Shown piece by piece: positions 1 through 7,599 of a stretch of 64,000 nucleotides of DNA. Source of the DNA: Streptomyces meridianus (GTDB lineage: Bacteria; Actinomycetota; Actinomycetes; Streptomycetales; Streptomycetaceae); assembly GCF_023703325.1 (NCBI RefSeq), contig NZ_JAMQGM010000023.1, positions 62,001-126,000 on the forward strand, read 5' to 3'. The first letter of the stretch is position 1, and each line of letters opens with the position of its first letter. The notes under the pieces are model-generated. The model was not told the DNA's origin. It saw nothing but the letters and a program-made list of their open reading frames with translations, and ran no database searches. Made by a program: the position numbers and the translations under genes.

Positions 1-154
1 GGTCCATGCCGTTGAGCAGGATGGCCATGGCGAGCGCGGACATCTGCTCGTCGGCGACCTCGCCCCGGGTGTAGGCGTCGATGACCCAGTCGATCTGGGC
101 GTCGGTCAGACGGCCCCGGTCGCGCTTGGTGCGGATGACGGAGACGGCGTCCAT
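1..154 (-). CDS. deoA: thymidine phosphorylase, N-terminal part (cut by window edge)
   Basis: The 51 visible residues begin MDAVSVIRTKRDRG and run through DAQIDWVIDAYTRGEVADEQMSA, the typical N-terminal alpha-domain of pyrimidine nucleoside phosphorylases. The enzyme cleaves thymidine or deoxyuridine with phosphate in pyrimidine salvage. The ATG is preceded by AGGAG about 7 nt upstream. It follows the cytidine deaminase gene on the same strand by about 110 nt, which fits deamination of cytidine nucleosides followed by phosphorolysis. The catalytic and phosphate-binding parts lie outside the window, so activity cannot be judged here. Confidence 0.9.
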   Translation of the reverse strand, partial: MDAVSVIRTKRDRGRLTDAQIDWVIDAYTRGEVADEQMSALAMAILLNGMD

Positions 155-189
155 GGGTGGGCTCCTAGAACTGAGGGGCGACGGCCGCG

Positions 190-232
190 GCGTCCGGCCG
201 GCCTCCCCCGGGAGGGATCTCCGGCCGGACGC
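190..232 (-). terminator. intergenic hairpin between cdd and deoA
   Basis: A perfect 12-bp stem, GCGTCCGGCCGG paired with CCGGCCGGACGC, encloses a 19-nt loop that contains a smaller CCTCCC/GGGAGG stem. It lies 31 nt after the cdd stop and 36 nt before the deoA start. No T-run follows, as is usual in Streptomyces. It could be a partial terminator, an mRNA-processing structure or an attenuator setting deoA expression relative to the upstream genes. Confidence 0.6.
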
Positions 233-262
233 GGTGGCCGACTGCAGGTGGTGCGCTGGCGA

Positions 263-673
263 TCAGCGGTCGAGGTCGTTCGGCCCGAACGCATCGGGGA
301 GGAGTTCGCCGAGGGTGCGGACGCCGCGGGCGGTGTCCACGAGCAGCTCCGGCCCGCCGTGCTCCATCAGCAGCTGCCGGCAGCGGCCGCACGGCATGAG
401 CAGCGCGCCCTCCCGGTCGCAGCAGGTGAACGCGGTCAGCCGACCGCCGCCGGTGGCGAACAGCTCCGAGACGACGCCGCACTCGGCGCACAGGGTGACC
501 CCGTACGCGGCGTTCTCGACGTTGCAGCCGCTGACGACCCGGCCGTCGTCGACGAGCGCGGCGGCACCCACCGGGAAGCCCGAGTAGGGGGCGTAGGCCC
601 GGGACATGGCGTCCCGGGCCTGCTTCCGCAGGCTCTCCCAGTCGGGCGCCCGACCGCCGGGGGTGGTGCTCAC
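263..673 (-). CDS. cdd: cytidine deaminase
   Basis: A 136-residue protein of the size of small homotetrameric cytidine deaminases, which hydrolyse cytidine or deoxycytidine to uridine derivatives. The zinc site is visible: C62-A-E64-C65 supplies a cysteine ligand and the proton-shuttling glutamate, and P-C95-G-R-C98 gives the other two cysteines. The nucleoside-binding N51-V-E53 is also present. The start is GTG, overlapping the upstream permease stop as GTGA, so translation is probably coupled. Its position directly after a nucleoside ABC transporter indicates that imported pyrimidine nucleosides are processed here. Confidence 0.95.
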   Translation of the reverse strand: MSTTPGGRAPDWESLRKQARDAMSRAYAPYSGFPVGAAALVDDGRVVSGCNVENAAYGVTLCAECGVVSELFATGGGRLTAFTCCDREGALLMPCGRCRQLLMEHGGPELLVDTARGVRTLGELLPDAFGPNDLDR

Positions 674-1962
674 TTGCCCTGGCCCTTCCGATACGGCCGT
701 CCGATCGCCTTGGGGACCCGCAGCCGCTGTGCGGACAGCGACAGCACGAGCAGGGTGGCGACGTACGGGGTGGCGTCGACGACCTCGAGCGGAACCGTCT
801 CGGTGAACAAGTACCAGACGACGAGCAGGACGGCGACCGAACCGCTGACGACCCCCGCCTTCAGGTGACCGTTCTTCATCTTCCAGACCGCCAGGGCGAC
901 CAGGAGGACGGCCACGAGCAGCATCAGGGCGTGCACCGTCTGGCCGCCGCCGCGCAGCTGGAGGCTGTCCATGAACCCGAACAGGCCCGCGCCCATCGCG
1001 ACGCCGCCCGGACGCCAATTGCCAAAGATCATCGTGGCGAGGCCGATGTAGCCGCGGCCGCCGGTCTGGCCGTCCTGGTAGAAGTGCGAGGGGACGATGG
1101 CGAGGAACGCACCGCCGAGGCCGGCGAGAGCGCCGGAGACGATCACCGCCGCGTACTTGTAGGTGTAGACGTTGACGCCCAGCGACTCGGCCGCGACCGG
1201 GCTCTCGCCGCAGGAGCGCAGGCGCAGGCCGAACGACGAGCGCCACAGGATGAAGAAGGTGGCCACGAACAGGCCCACGGCGAGCAGCGTCAGCCAGGAC
1301 ACGTTGGAGACCAGGCCGCGCAGGATGCCGGCCGCGTCGGAGACCAGGAACCAGTCGTGCTTCTCGACCGCGCCGAGCAGGTCGGGCACGACGGGGAGGC
1401 TGACCGAGGGCAGGTCCGCCATCGGCGGGGACTGCTTGTCGTTGCCGCCCGCGGCAGCGGCGGCGCTGCCCTCGGCGCTGAAGAACAGCTTGGCGAGGTA
1501 CTGGGTGAAGCCCAGGGCCAGGATGTTGACGGCCACACCGGAGATGATGTGGTCCACCCCGAAGGTCACCGTGGCGACGGCGTGGATGAGGCCGCCGATC
1601 GCGCCGAAGACGATGCCGGCGAACGCCGCCGCCCAGGGTCCGTACTCCCAGCCGACGAATCCGGCACCGAACGAGCCGAGCATCATCATGCCCTCGAGGC
1701 CGATGTTGATCACGCCCGCGCGCTCGGCCCACAGGCCGCCGAGGCCGGCGAGGCCGATCGGCACGGCGGCGCCGAGAGCACCGCCGTACTGGCCTGCCGA
1801 GGTGAGGTCGTCGGCGCCGGTGAACAGGCGCAGCGCCGACAGGGCGAGCAGGCCGCCCGCGATGATCAGCAGGATGACGGGGTACGACAGCTTGCGCTTC
1901 GCATCCGGCCGCTTGGGGCCGCTCAGCTCCTTAGTGACCGCGGCAGTGAGGTTCGTGCTCAT
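670..1962 (-). CDS. nucleoside ABC transporter permease (second subunit)
   Basis: A 430-residue polytopic membrane protein of the BPD_transp_2 permease family, the partner of BMP-type substrate-binding lipoproteins. After a basic N-terminal tail the hydrophobic segments start near residue 25. Motifs such as GLWAERAGVINIGLEGMMM and the central EAA-like GESPVAAESLGVNVY are typical of nucleoside (NupQ/RnsD-like) permeases. The ATG overlaps the upstream permease stop by 4 nt (ATGA), and its own stop overlaps cdd. Relative to the usual length near 310-330 residues it carries a longer N-terminus and a loop of about 20 residues between early helices. Confidence 0.88.
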   Translation of the reverse strand: MSTNLTAAVTKELSGPKRPDAKRKLSYPVILLIIAGGLLALSALRLFTGADDLTSAGQYGGALGAAVPIGLAGLGGLWAERAGVINIGLEGMMMLGSFGAGFVGWEYGPWAAAFAGIVFGAIGGLIHAVATVTFGVDHIISGVAVNILALGFTQYLAKLFFSAEGSAAAAAGGNDKQSPPMADLPSVSLPVVPDLLGAVEKHDWFLVSDAAGILRGLVSNVSWLTLLAVGLFVATFFILWRSSFGLRLRSCGESPVAAESLGVNVYTYKYAAVIVSGALAGLGGAFLAIVPSHFYQDGQTGGRGYIGLATMIFGNWRPGGVAMGAGLFGFMDSLQLRGGGQTVHALMLLVAVLLVALAVWKMKNGHLKAGVVSGSVAVLLVVWYLFTETVPLEVVDATPYVATLLVLSLSAQRLRVPKAIGRPYRKGQGK

Positions 1963-3065
1963 GCGGACACCTCCGCCTTCTCGGTCTTGCGGGCCTGGGC
2001 GGCGAGCTGTGCGCCGACCTTCCGCTGCTGGCTCTTGAGTCCGTAACGGCGGACGATCTCGTAGGCGATGACGACGCACAGGACGATGACGCCCTGCATC
2101 ACGCCGACGACCTCCTGGGCGTAGCCCTCGAACTCGAGCTGGCCGCCGGTGCGCTCGAGGAAGCCCCAGAGCAGGGCGCCGAGCGCCATGCCGACCGGGT
2201 GGTTGCGGCCGAGCAGCGCGATGGCGATGCCGGTGAAACCGATGCCGGCCGGGAAGTCGGTGCCGTAGTTGTACGAGCTGCCGAGCAGGGTCGGCATGCC
2301 GACGAGGCCGGCCGCGGTGCCGGACAGCACCATGCTGGTGACGACCATGCGCTTGACGCTGACACCGCTGGCCAGGGCGGCGGACTCGGACTGGCCGACC
2401 GCGCGCAGGTCGAAGCCGAACCGGGTGCGGCCCAGCAGGAACCAGTAGAGGACGCCCACGATCACGGCGACGACGATGAAGCCCTCGACCGGCTTGGGCG
2501 TGGTCGGGATCTCGAAGAAGTGGCTCGTGTCCGGCAGGTACGGCGTGTGGATCAGGTTCTCCTCCTTCACCGCGAGGCGGGACGGCTGGAGGAAGTAGCC
2601 GATCACCGAGGCGGCGATGGCGTTCAGCATGATCGTGCTGATCACCTCGCTGACGCCGCGGGTGGTCTTGAGCAGACCGGCGATGCCGGCCCAGACGGCG
2701 CCGACGAACATCGCGACGACGATGATCAGCGGGATCTGGATGATGCCGGGCAGCGCGAGGGACCCGCCGACGACGGCGGCGAAGAACGCCGCGATGCGGT
2801 ACTGGCCGTCGACGCCGATGTTGAACAGGTTCATCCGGAAGCCGATGGCGACGGCGATCGCGGACAGGTAGTACGGGACCGCCTTGTTGATGATCCAGAC
2901 CTGGCTGTCGCTCTTGGAGCCGTAGTCGGCCATGACGGCGAAGGCCCGCATCGGGTCGTCACCGGCGGAGAGGATCACCAGCGAGGTGACGATCAGCGCG
3001 GCGACGATGGCCAGCAGCGGCGCGGCGATGCCGAGGACCAGACGGTCCTTGTCGAAGCGCTTCAT
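1959..3065 (-). CDS. nucleoside ABC transporter permease (first subunit)
   Basis: A 368-residue inner-membrane permease of the same family as its downstream neighbour. The first membrane segment follows MKRFDKDRLVLG; diagnostic stretches are FRMNLFNIGVDGQYRIAAF and RAVGQSESAALASGVSV, the latter being the loop that contacts the ATPase. It is the second gene in the run ATPase, permease, permease, cdd, with 4-nt overlaps at both ends, so the genes are almost certainly one translational unit. Nucleosides are the predicted substrate because the operon includes cytidine deaminase and continues toward thymidine phosphorylase. Confidence 0.88.
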   Translation of the reverse strand: MKRFDKDRLVLGIAAPLLAIVAALIVTSLVILSAGDDPMRAFAVMADYGSKSDSQVWIINKAVPYYLSAIAVAIGFRMNLFNIGVDGQYRIAAFFAAVVGGSLALPGIIQIPLIIVVAMFVGAVWAGIAGLLKTTRGVSEVISTIMLNAIAASVIGYFLQPSRLAVKEENLIHTPYLPDTSHFFEIPTTPKPVEGFIVVAVIVGVLYWFLLGRTRFGFDLRAVGQSESAALASGVSVKRMVVTSMVLSGTAAGLVGMPTLLGSSYNYGTDFPAGIGFTGIAIALLGRNHPVGMALGALLWGFLERTGGQLEFEGYAQEVVGVMQGVIVLCVVIAYEIVRRYGLKSQQRKVGAQLAAQARKTEKAEVSA

Positions 3066-4657
3066 CGGTCACCGCCTCCGTTCTGCGCTGCGTCATGCGG
3101 GTGTTCGAGGTGGCCGCTGGCGGCGCCGGTCATGGCCGAGCCCAACTCCTCCGGTGTGATGGTGGCGGGGTCCGCGTCCGCGACGAGCCGGCCGCGGTAC
3201 ATGACCCGCAGGGTGTCGGAGAGCCCGATGAGCTCGTCGAGGTCGGCGGAGATCAGGAGGACGGCTAGGCCCTCGCGGCGGGCCTGCCGGATCTGGTCCC
3301 AGATCTGCGCCTGTGCGCCCACGTCGACGCCGCGCGTCGGGTGGGCGGCGATCAGCAGCTTCGGATCGTGGCTCATCTCGCGGCCGACGATCAGCTTCTG
3401 CTGGTTGCCGCCGGACAGGGAGGCCGCGGTGACCTCGATGCCGGGGGTGCGGACGTCGTAGTCGCGGACGATCCGCTCGGTGTCGGCTCGGGCGGCCTTG
3501 AGGTCGAGGAGCGAGCCGTTGCTGTTGGGCTTCTCGGTGACGTGGCCGAGGATGCGGTTCTCCCACAGCGGGGCTTCCAGCAGGAGCCCGTGGCGGTGGC
3601 GGTCCTCGGGGATGTAGCCGATGCCGCTCTCCCGGCGGAGGCGGGTCGGCTCGTGCGAGATGTCGGCGCCGTTGAGGACGATCGTCCCGCCGTCCGGGTC
3701 GCGCATGCCCATGATGGCTTCGACGAGTTCGGCCTGGCCGTTGCCCTCGACACCGGCGATGCCGAGGACCTCGCCCTGGTGGATGGTGAAGGTGATGTCG
3801 TCGAGGACCTCGCGGACGGTGCCGTCGGGGTCGGTCGCGCACAGCTTCAGGTCCTCGACGCCGAGCATGGGCCGGTCGGTGACCGTGGACTCGCGGGTCT
3901 CGGGCGAGGGGAGTTCGCTGCCGACCATCAGCTCGGCGAGCTGCCGGGGCGTGGTCTCGGCGGGGACGACGGAGGCGACGGTCGTGCCGCGGCGGATGAC
4001 GGTGATGTCGTCGGCCACGGAGAGGACCTCGCCCAGCTTGTGCGAGATGAAGATGACCGTGAGGCCCTCGGCCTTGAGTTCGCGCAGGTTGTCGAACAGT
4101 GCGTCGACCTCCTGCGGGACGAGGACGGCGGTCGGCTCGTCGAGGATGAGCGTGCGGGCTCCACGGTAGAGGACCTTGAGGATCTCGACGCGCTGGCGGT
4201 CGGCGACGCCGAGGTCCTCGACGAGGACGTCGGGCCGGACGTTCAGGCCGTAGGCGTCGGATATCTCCTTGACCTTCGCCCGCGCCCTGCCGGCTATGCC
4301 GTACGGCTTCTCCGCGCCGAGCACCACGTTCTCGAGGACCGTGAGGTTGTCGGCCAGCATGAAGTGCTGGTGGACCATGCCGATGCCCCGGGCGATGGCG
4401 TCGGCCGGGCTGTGGAGGGAGACCTGCTCGCCGGCGATCGCGATGGTGCCCTCGTCCGGCTTCTGCATGCCGTAGAGGATCTTCATCAGGGTCGACTTGC
4501 CGGCGCCGTTCTCACCGACCAGGGCGTGGACGGTGCCCCGCCGGACGGTGATGTCGATGTCGTGGTTGGCCACAACTCCCGGGAACCGCTTGGTGATCCC
4601 TTGGAGAACGACGGCAGGGGCGCTGTCCGTCCGGTGGCTGCTGGTGGACGCTTTGAT
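3062..4657 (-). CDS. nucleoside ABC transporter ATP-binding protein (probable ATC start)
   Basis: This fused two-cassette ATPase powers the nucleoside importer. Cassette 1 has Walker A GENGAGKST (about residues 48-56) and a Walker B LILDEPTAV; cassette 2 has signature LSGGNQQK but a degenerate Walker A (GVEGNGQAE, no lysine), as is normal in this family. No ATG, GTG or TTG lies in frame near the domain start. The only good ribosome site, GAGGAG, sits 8 nt before an ATC codon at 4657-4655, giving 531 residues, the expected size. The alternative ATG at 4918 would add 87 low-complexity residues and cross a palindrome and promoter-like DNA. The product is secure; the start is inferred. Confidence 0.88.
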   Translation of the reverse strand: MKASTSSHRTDSAPAVVLQGITKRFPGVVANHDIDITVRRGTVHALVGENGAGKSTLMKILYGMQKPDEGTIAIAGEQVSLHSPADAIARGIGMVHQHFMLADNLTVLENVVLGAEKPYGIAGRARAKVKEISDAYGLNVRPDVLVEDLGVADRQRVEILKVLYRGARTLILDEPTAVLVPQEVDALFDNLRELKAEGLTVIFISHKLGEVLSVADDITVIRRGTTVASVVPAETTPRQLAELMVGSELPSPETRESTVTDRPMLGVEDLKLCATDPDGTVREVLDDITFTIHQGEVLGIAGVEGNGQAELVEAIMGMRDPDGGTIVLNGADISHEPTRLRRESGIGYIPEDRHRHGLLLEAPLWENRILGHVTEKPNSNGSLLDLKAARADTERIVRDYDVRTPGIEVTAASLSGGNQQKLIVGREMSHDPKLLIAAHPTRGVDVGAQAQIWDQIRQARREGLAVLLISADLDELIGLSDTLRVMYRGRLVADADPATITPEELGSAMTGAASGHLEHPHDAAQNGGGDR

Positions 4658-4771
4658 GGCGCACTCTCCTCGGGGAAGGAGCGGTTCGGGAAGGGCCGTG
4701 GGGCCGGGAGGGACGAAAGGCGTGGGACGGGCCGGCGGAAACGACCGGCCGGGAAACGCTACCGCGTCCGC

Positions 4772-4791
4772 GACGCTACGCGCGTAGCGTC
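4772..4791. promoter_or_regulatory. 20-bp perfect palindrome, candidate operator of the ABC transporter operon
   Basis: GACGCTACGCGCGTAGCGTC is identical to its reverse complement. It lies about 115 nt upstream of the ATPase start in the 309-nt gap between that gene and the lipoprotein gene. Minus-strand TAGCGT hexamers just downstream could act as -10 boxes. The core CTACGCGCGT recurs in the lipoprotein promoter at 6054-6065, so a common dimeric regulator, perhaps responding to nucleosides, is likely. Its identity is unknown. Confidence 0.6.
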
Positions 4792-4932
4792 CAGTGTCCG
4801 GTGGCTCCGGGCGCAAGTCCCGGAGGGGGGCCGGGACTTCGGCGCGACGGACGTACCGGGGCGGACCCGGCACAAGGCCGGCGGAGGACGAAATCCCCCA
4901 CCGGCCCCGGCTTTGCACCTCGGATGCGATCG

Positions 4933-4961
4933 CCGGGGTCCCCGCCGGGCGGGGACCCCGG
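4933..4961 (-). terminator. terminator after the BMP lipoprotein gene
   Basis: CCGGGGTCCCCGCC and GGCGGGGACCCCGG form a near-continuous 13-14 bp stem with a minimal loop, starting 6 nt after the lipoprotein stop. It probably lets the abundant binding protein be expressed above the downstream transporter genes, with some read-through. The rest of the gap 4658-4966 holds the operator palindrome and promoter-like sequence but no gene. Confidence 0.75.
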
Positions 4962-4966
4962 GGGGA

Positions 4967-5998
4967 TCACGGGGTCTGGCTGACCTTGATCTCGCCGTCC
5001 GCGATCTTCTTCTTCGCGGCCTCGATGTCGGCCTTGATGTCGTCGATGAACCCGCCGGAGGTGGCGAGGCTCACGCCGTCCTTCTTCAGGGTGTAGGCGT
5101 TGACACCGGTCAGCGGCTTGCCGTCCTTGACGCTCTTGATGACGTCGAACACGGCCACGTCCACGTTCTTGACGACCGAGGTCAGGATCGAGTCCTTGTA
5201 CTTCGCCAGGCCGGGCTGCTGGTACTGGTCGGAGTCGACGCCGATCGCCCAGGTGCCCTTCTTGGCGGAGATGGCCTCGATCGCACCCGCACCGGACTGG
5301 CCGGCGGCGGAGTAGATCACGTCGAAGCCGCGGTCGAGCATGCCCTTGGCCTTCTGCTTGGCCGCGGCCGGGTCGTTGAAGCCCTTGTCGTTGTTCGCGT
5401 ACAGGTACTCCGACTTGACCTCGACCTTCTTGTCGGTGTCGCGGACGCCCTGCTCGAAACCGGCCTGGAACTTCTGGATCAGCGCGTTGTTCACACCGCC
5501 GATGAAGCCGACCTTGCCGGTCTTCGACTTCTTCGCGGCGGCGACGCCGGCGAGGTACGAGCCCTCGTGCTCCGAGAAGACGATGCTGTCGATGTTCTTG
5601 CCCTCGGAGACCGAGTCGACGACCGCGAAGGTGGTCTTCGGGAAGTCCTTGGCGACCTTGCCGATCGACTTGCCGTAGTTGAAGCCGACGCCGATGACCG
5701 GGTTGTAGCCGGCCTCCGCGAGCGAGGTGAGCCGCTGCTCGCGGTCCGCCTCGGTCTCGTTGTTCTTGGCGGTGAGCATCTTGGCGTCGATGCCGAGCTC
5801 TTCCTTGGCCTTGTCGACGCCGCGGGCGGCGGACTCGTTGAACGAGTGGTCGTCACGGCCGCCGACGTCGAAGGCCAGGCCGATGCCCTTGTTGCCCTTG
5901 CCGGCGGATTCGGTGGACGACTCCCCGCACGCGGTGGCGGTGAACGCGAGGGCCGCGGTGGCGGCGGTCGCAGCTGCGATCTTGATTACGCGGCGCAA
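4967..5998 (-). CDS. BMP family substrate-binding lipoprotein (nucleoside receptor)
   Basis: A 343-residue exported lipoprotein with a basic N-terminus, a hydrophobic segment and an ATA-Cys24 lipobox. The mature part is a Med/BMP (PnrA-like) periplasmic-binding fold with landmarks GLAFDVGGRDDHSFNE and GSYLAGVAAA and a C-terminal region ending KKKIADGEIKVSQTP. It should capture nucleosides outside the membrane for the ABC importer encoded next. Translation starts at TTG (5998-5996) with a GGGGAAG site upstream. A strong hairpin follows the stop. The operator-like sequence in its promoter resembles the palindrome before the ATPase, suggesting co-regulation. Confidence 0.92.
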   Translation of the reverse strand: MRRVIKIAAATAATAALAFTATACGESSTESAGKGNKGIGLAFDVGGRDDHSFNESAARGVDKAKEELGIDAKMLTAKNNETEADREQRLTSLAEAGYNPVIGVGFNYGKSIGKVAKDFPKTTFAVVDSVSEGKNIDSIVFSEHEGSYLAGVAAAKKSKTGKVGFIGGVNNALIQKFQAGFEQGVRDTDKKVEVKSEYLYANNDKGFNDPAAAKQKAKGMLDRGFDVIYSAAGQSGAGAIEAISAKKGTWAIGVDSDQYQQPGLAKYKDSILTSVVKNVDVAVFDVIKSVKDGKPLTGVNAYTLKKDGVSLATSGGFIDDIKADIEAAKKKIADGEIKVSQTP

Positions 5999-6049
5999 GA
6001 GGACTTCCCCTTCTGCTGAAAGCGCCTCTTCCGGCGCTGGCTCCGCGGC

Positions 6050-6065
6050 ATCGTAACGCGCGTAG
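6050..6065 (-). promoter_or_regulatory. candidate promoter and operator of the BMP lipoprotein gene
   Basis: Read on the minus strand, CTACGCGCGTTA (6065-6054) matches 10 of 12 positions of the palindrome core CTACGCGCGTAG found at 4772-4791. It is followed by TACGAT (6055-6050), a fair -10 box about 50 nt before the TTG start. Overlap of operator and -10 box fits repression. The wider site is flanked by GCATC and GATGC arms. Confidence 0.45.
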
Positions 6066-6144
6066 ATGCCCGATTAAACCCTCTCTCCGGGCCGTTATCG
6101 GATCGACGCAGAACGACCGGGCGCAGCCCCTCCCATCAGCGGGT

Positions 6145-7419
6145 TCACGCAGATCCCGCCCGGTGTCCGTCCAGCAGCGCGGCCCCGGTGAACAGGTCGA
6201 CGGCCACCGCGATGGCCTCCTCGTCGACGTCGAAGTCACCGCAGTGCAGGTCCCGGCGGGTGGTGTCGCCGACCGGCCGGACGCCGAGCCGGGCCATCGC
6301 CCCGGGCACCCGCTCGAGATACCAGGAGAAGTCCTCGCCGCCCAGGCTCTGCTCGGTGTCCTCGATGTGCTCCGGCCCGCGCCGGACCGTCATCGCGTCC
6401 CGCAGCAGCTCGGTGACCACGGCCTCGTTGACGACCGGCGGCACCCCGCGGATGTAGTTGATCTGCGACTTGGCCCGGTGCAGGGTCGCCACCTCGTCGA
6501 TCGCCGCGTGGACCAGGTCGGGCGCGGCCCGCCAGGCCGGCAGGTCCAGACAGCGAACCGTGCCGGACAGCTCGGCGTGCTGGGGGATGACGTTGCACGC
6601 GTGGCCCGTCTCCAGCCGCCCCCAGGTGACGGCGAGCCCCGAGCGGGCGTCCACCCGGCGGGCGATCAGCGCCGACACGTCGGTGACGACCTTGGCCGCC
6701 GCGGTGACCAGGTCGGTGGTCAGGTGCGGGCGCGCGGTGTGCCCGCCCGGGCCGTCGAGGGAGACCTCGAGCCGGTCGCAGGCGGAGGTGATCGGGCCGG
6801 TCCGCAGGCCGATCCGCCCCACCTCGACCTTGGGGTCGCAGTGCACGCCGATGATGCGGCCGACGCCCTCCAGCGCACCGGAGACGATCGCGTCGGCGGC
6901 GCCGCCCGGCAGCACCTCCTCGGCGGGCTGGAAGATCAGCCGTACCGGGCAGGGCAGCCGCCCGGCCCGGTCCAGCTCGGCCAGGACCAGCCCGGCGCCC
7001 AGGACCGCGGTGGTGTGCACGTCGTGACCGCAGGCATGGGCCCGGTCGGGGACGGTCGACCGGTAGGCGACCGTCTTGGTGTCGGGGATGGGCAGCGCGT
7101 CGATGTCCGCGCGGAGCGCCAGCATGGGCGGCGCGCCCTCGCGGGCGCCGATGTCGCAGACGAGACCGGTTCCGACCGACAGGACCCGGGGGGAGAGACC
7201 GGCCTTCTCCAGACGCGCCTTGATCACCGCCGTGGTGCGGAACTCCTGGTTCCCCAGCTCGGGGTGCATGTGGAGGTCGCGTCGGAAGGCGATGAGCTCG
7301 GCACGAAGCTCCTCGGAGAGCGCACCGGGCACCTCGGGGACGTCGGCCGCCCCCCGATCGGCTCCGGCCGGCCCTGCCGGCGCACCTGGATCGGACTCGC
7401 GGGACATCAGTCGGTTCAC
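6145..7419 (-). CDS. M20 family amidohydrolase (N-acyl-amino-acid or hippurate hydrolase type)
   Basis: A 424-residue cytosolic metallopeptidase-family hydrolase. The metal-site motifs are visible: RADIDALPIPD, ACGHDVHTTAVLG, a FQPAEEVLPGGA segment with the catalytic glutamate, and a C-terminal GGEDFSWYL. It probably removes acyl groups from amino acids or related amides. The GTG at 7419 is preceded exactly 7 nt upstream by TACCCT (7432-7427), as expected for a leaderless transcript; an ATG four codons further in is the alternative. It is on the same strand as the nucleoside operon but separated from it by about 146 nt, so no functional link is clear. Confidence 0.88.
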   Translation of the reverse strand: MNRLMSRESDPGAPAGPAGADRGAADVPEVPGALSEELRAELIAFRRDLHMHPELGNQEFRTTAVIKARLEKAGLSPRVLSVGTGLVCDIGAREGAPPMLALRADIDALPIPDTKTVAYRSTVPDRAHACGHDVHTTAVLGAGLVLAELDRAGRLPCPVRLIFQPAEEVLPGGAADAIVSGALEGVGRIIGVHCDPKVEVGRIGLRTGPITSACDRLEVSLDGPGGHTARPHLTTDLVTAAAKVVTDVSALIARRVDARSGLAVTWGRLETGHACNVIPQHAELSGTVRCLDLPAWRAAPDLVHAAIDEVATLHRAKSQINYIRGVPPVVNEAVVTELLRDAMTVRRGPEHIEDTEQSLGGEDFSWYLERVPGAMARLGVRPVGDTTRRDLHCGDFDVDEEAIAVAVDLFTGAALLDGHRAGSA

Positions 7420-7599
7420 CCTGAGCAGGGTACGTCGACCGGCAAGGCAACTGCCTCTCGATCAACAAAAGTTCAACCCGATGGGGGGTAAGAATCGGGC
7501 TGCGAGTCGCATGACCGTACCCCCGGATGGGTATGACTCTTGATTTTTCCCGCCTTCCCTCCCTTCACGGCCAGAGGCGTGCCCGCCGGACGGAAACGG

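Noticed and set aside
4772..4791. The 20-bp palindrome as a terminator hairpin
   Set aside because: It has no loop bases, and a separate strong terminator follows the lipoprotein gene; an operator is more likely.
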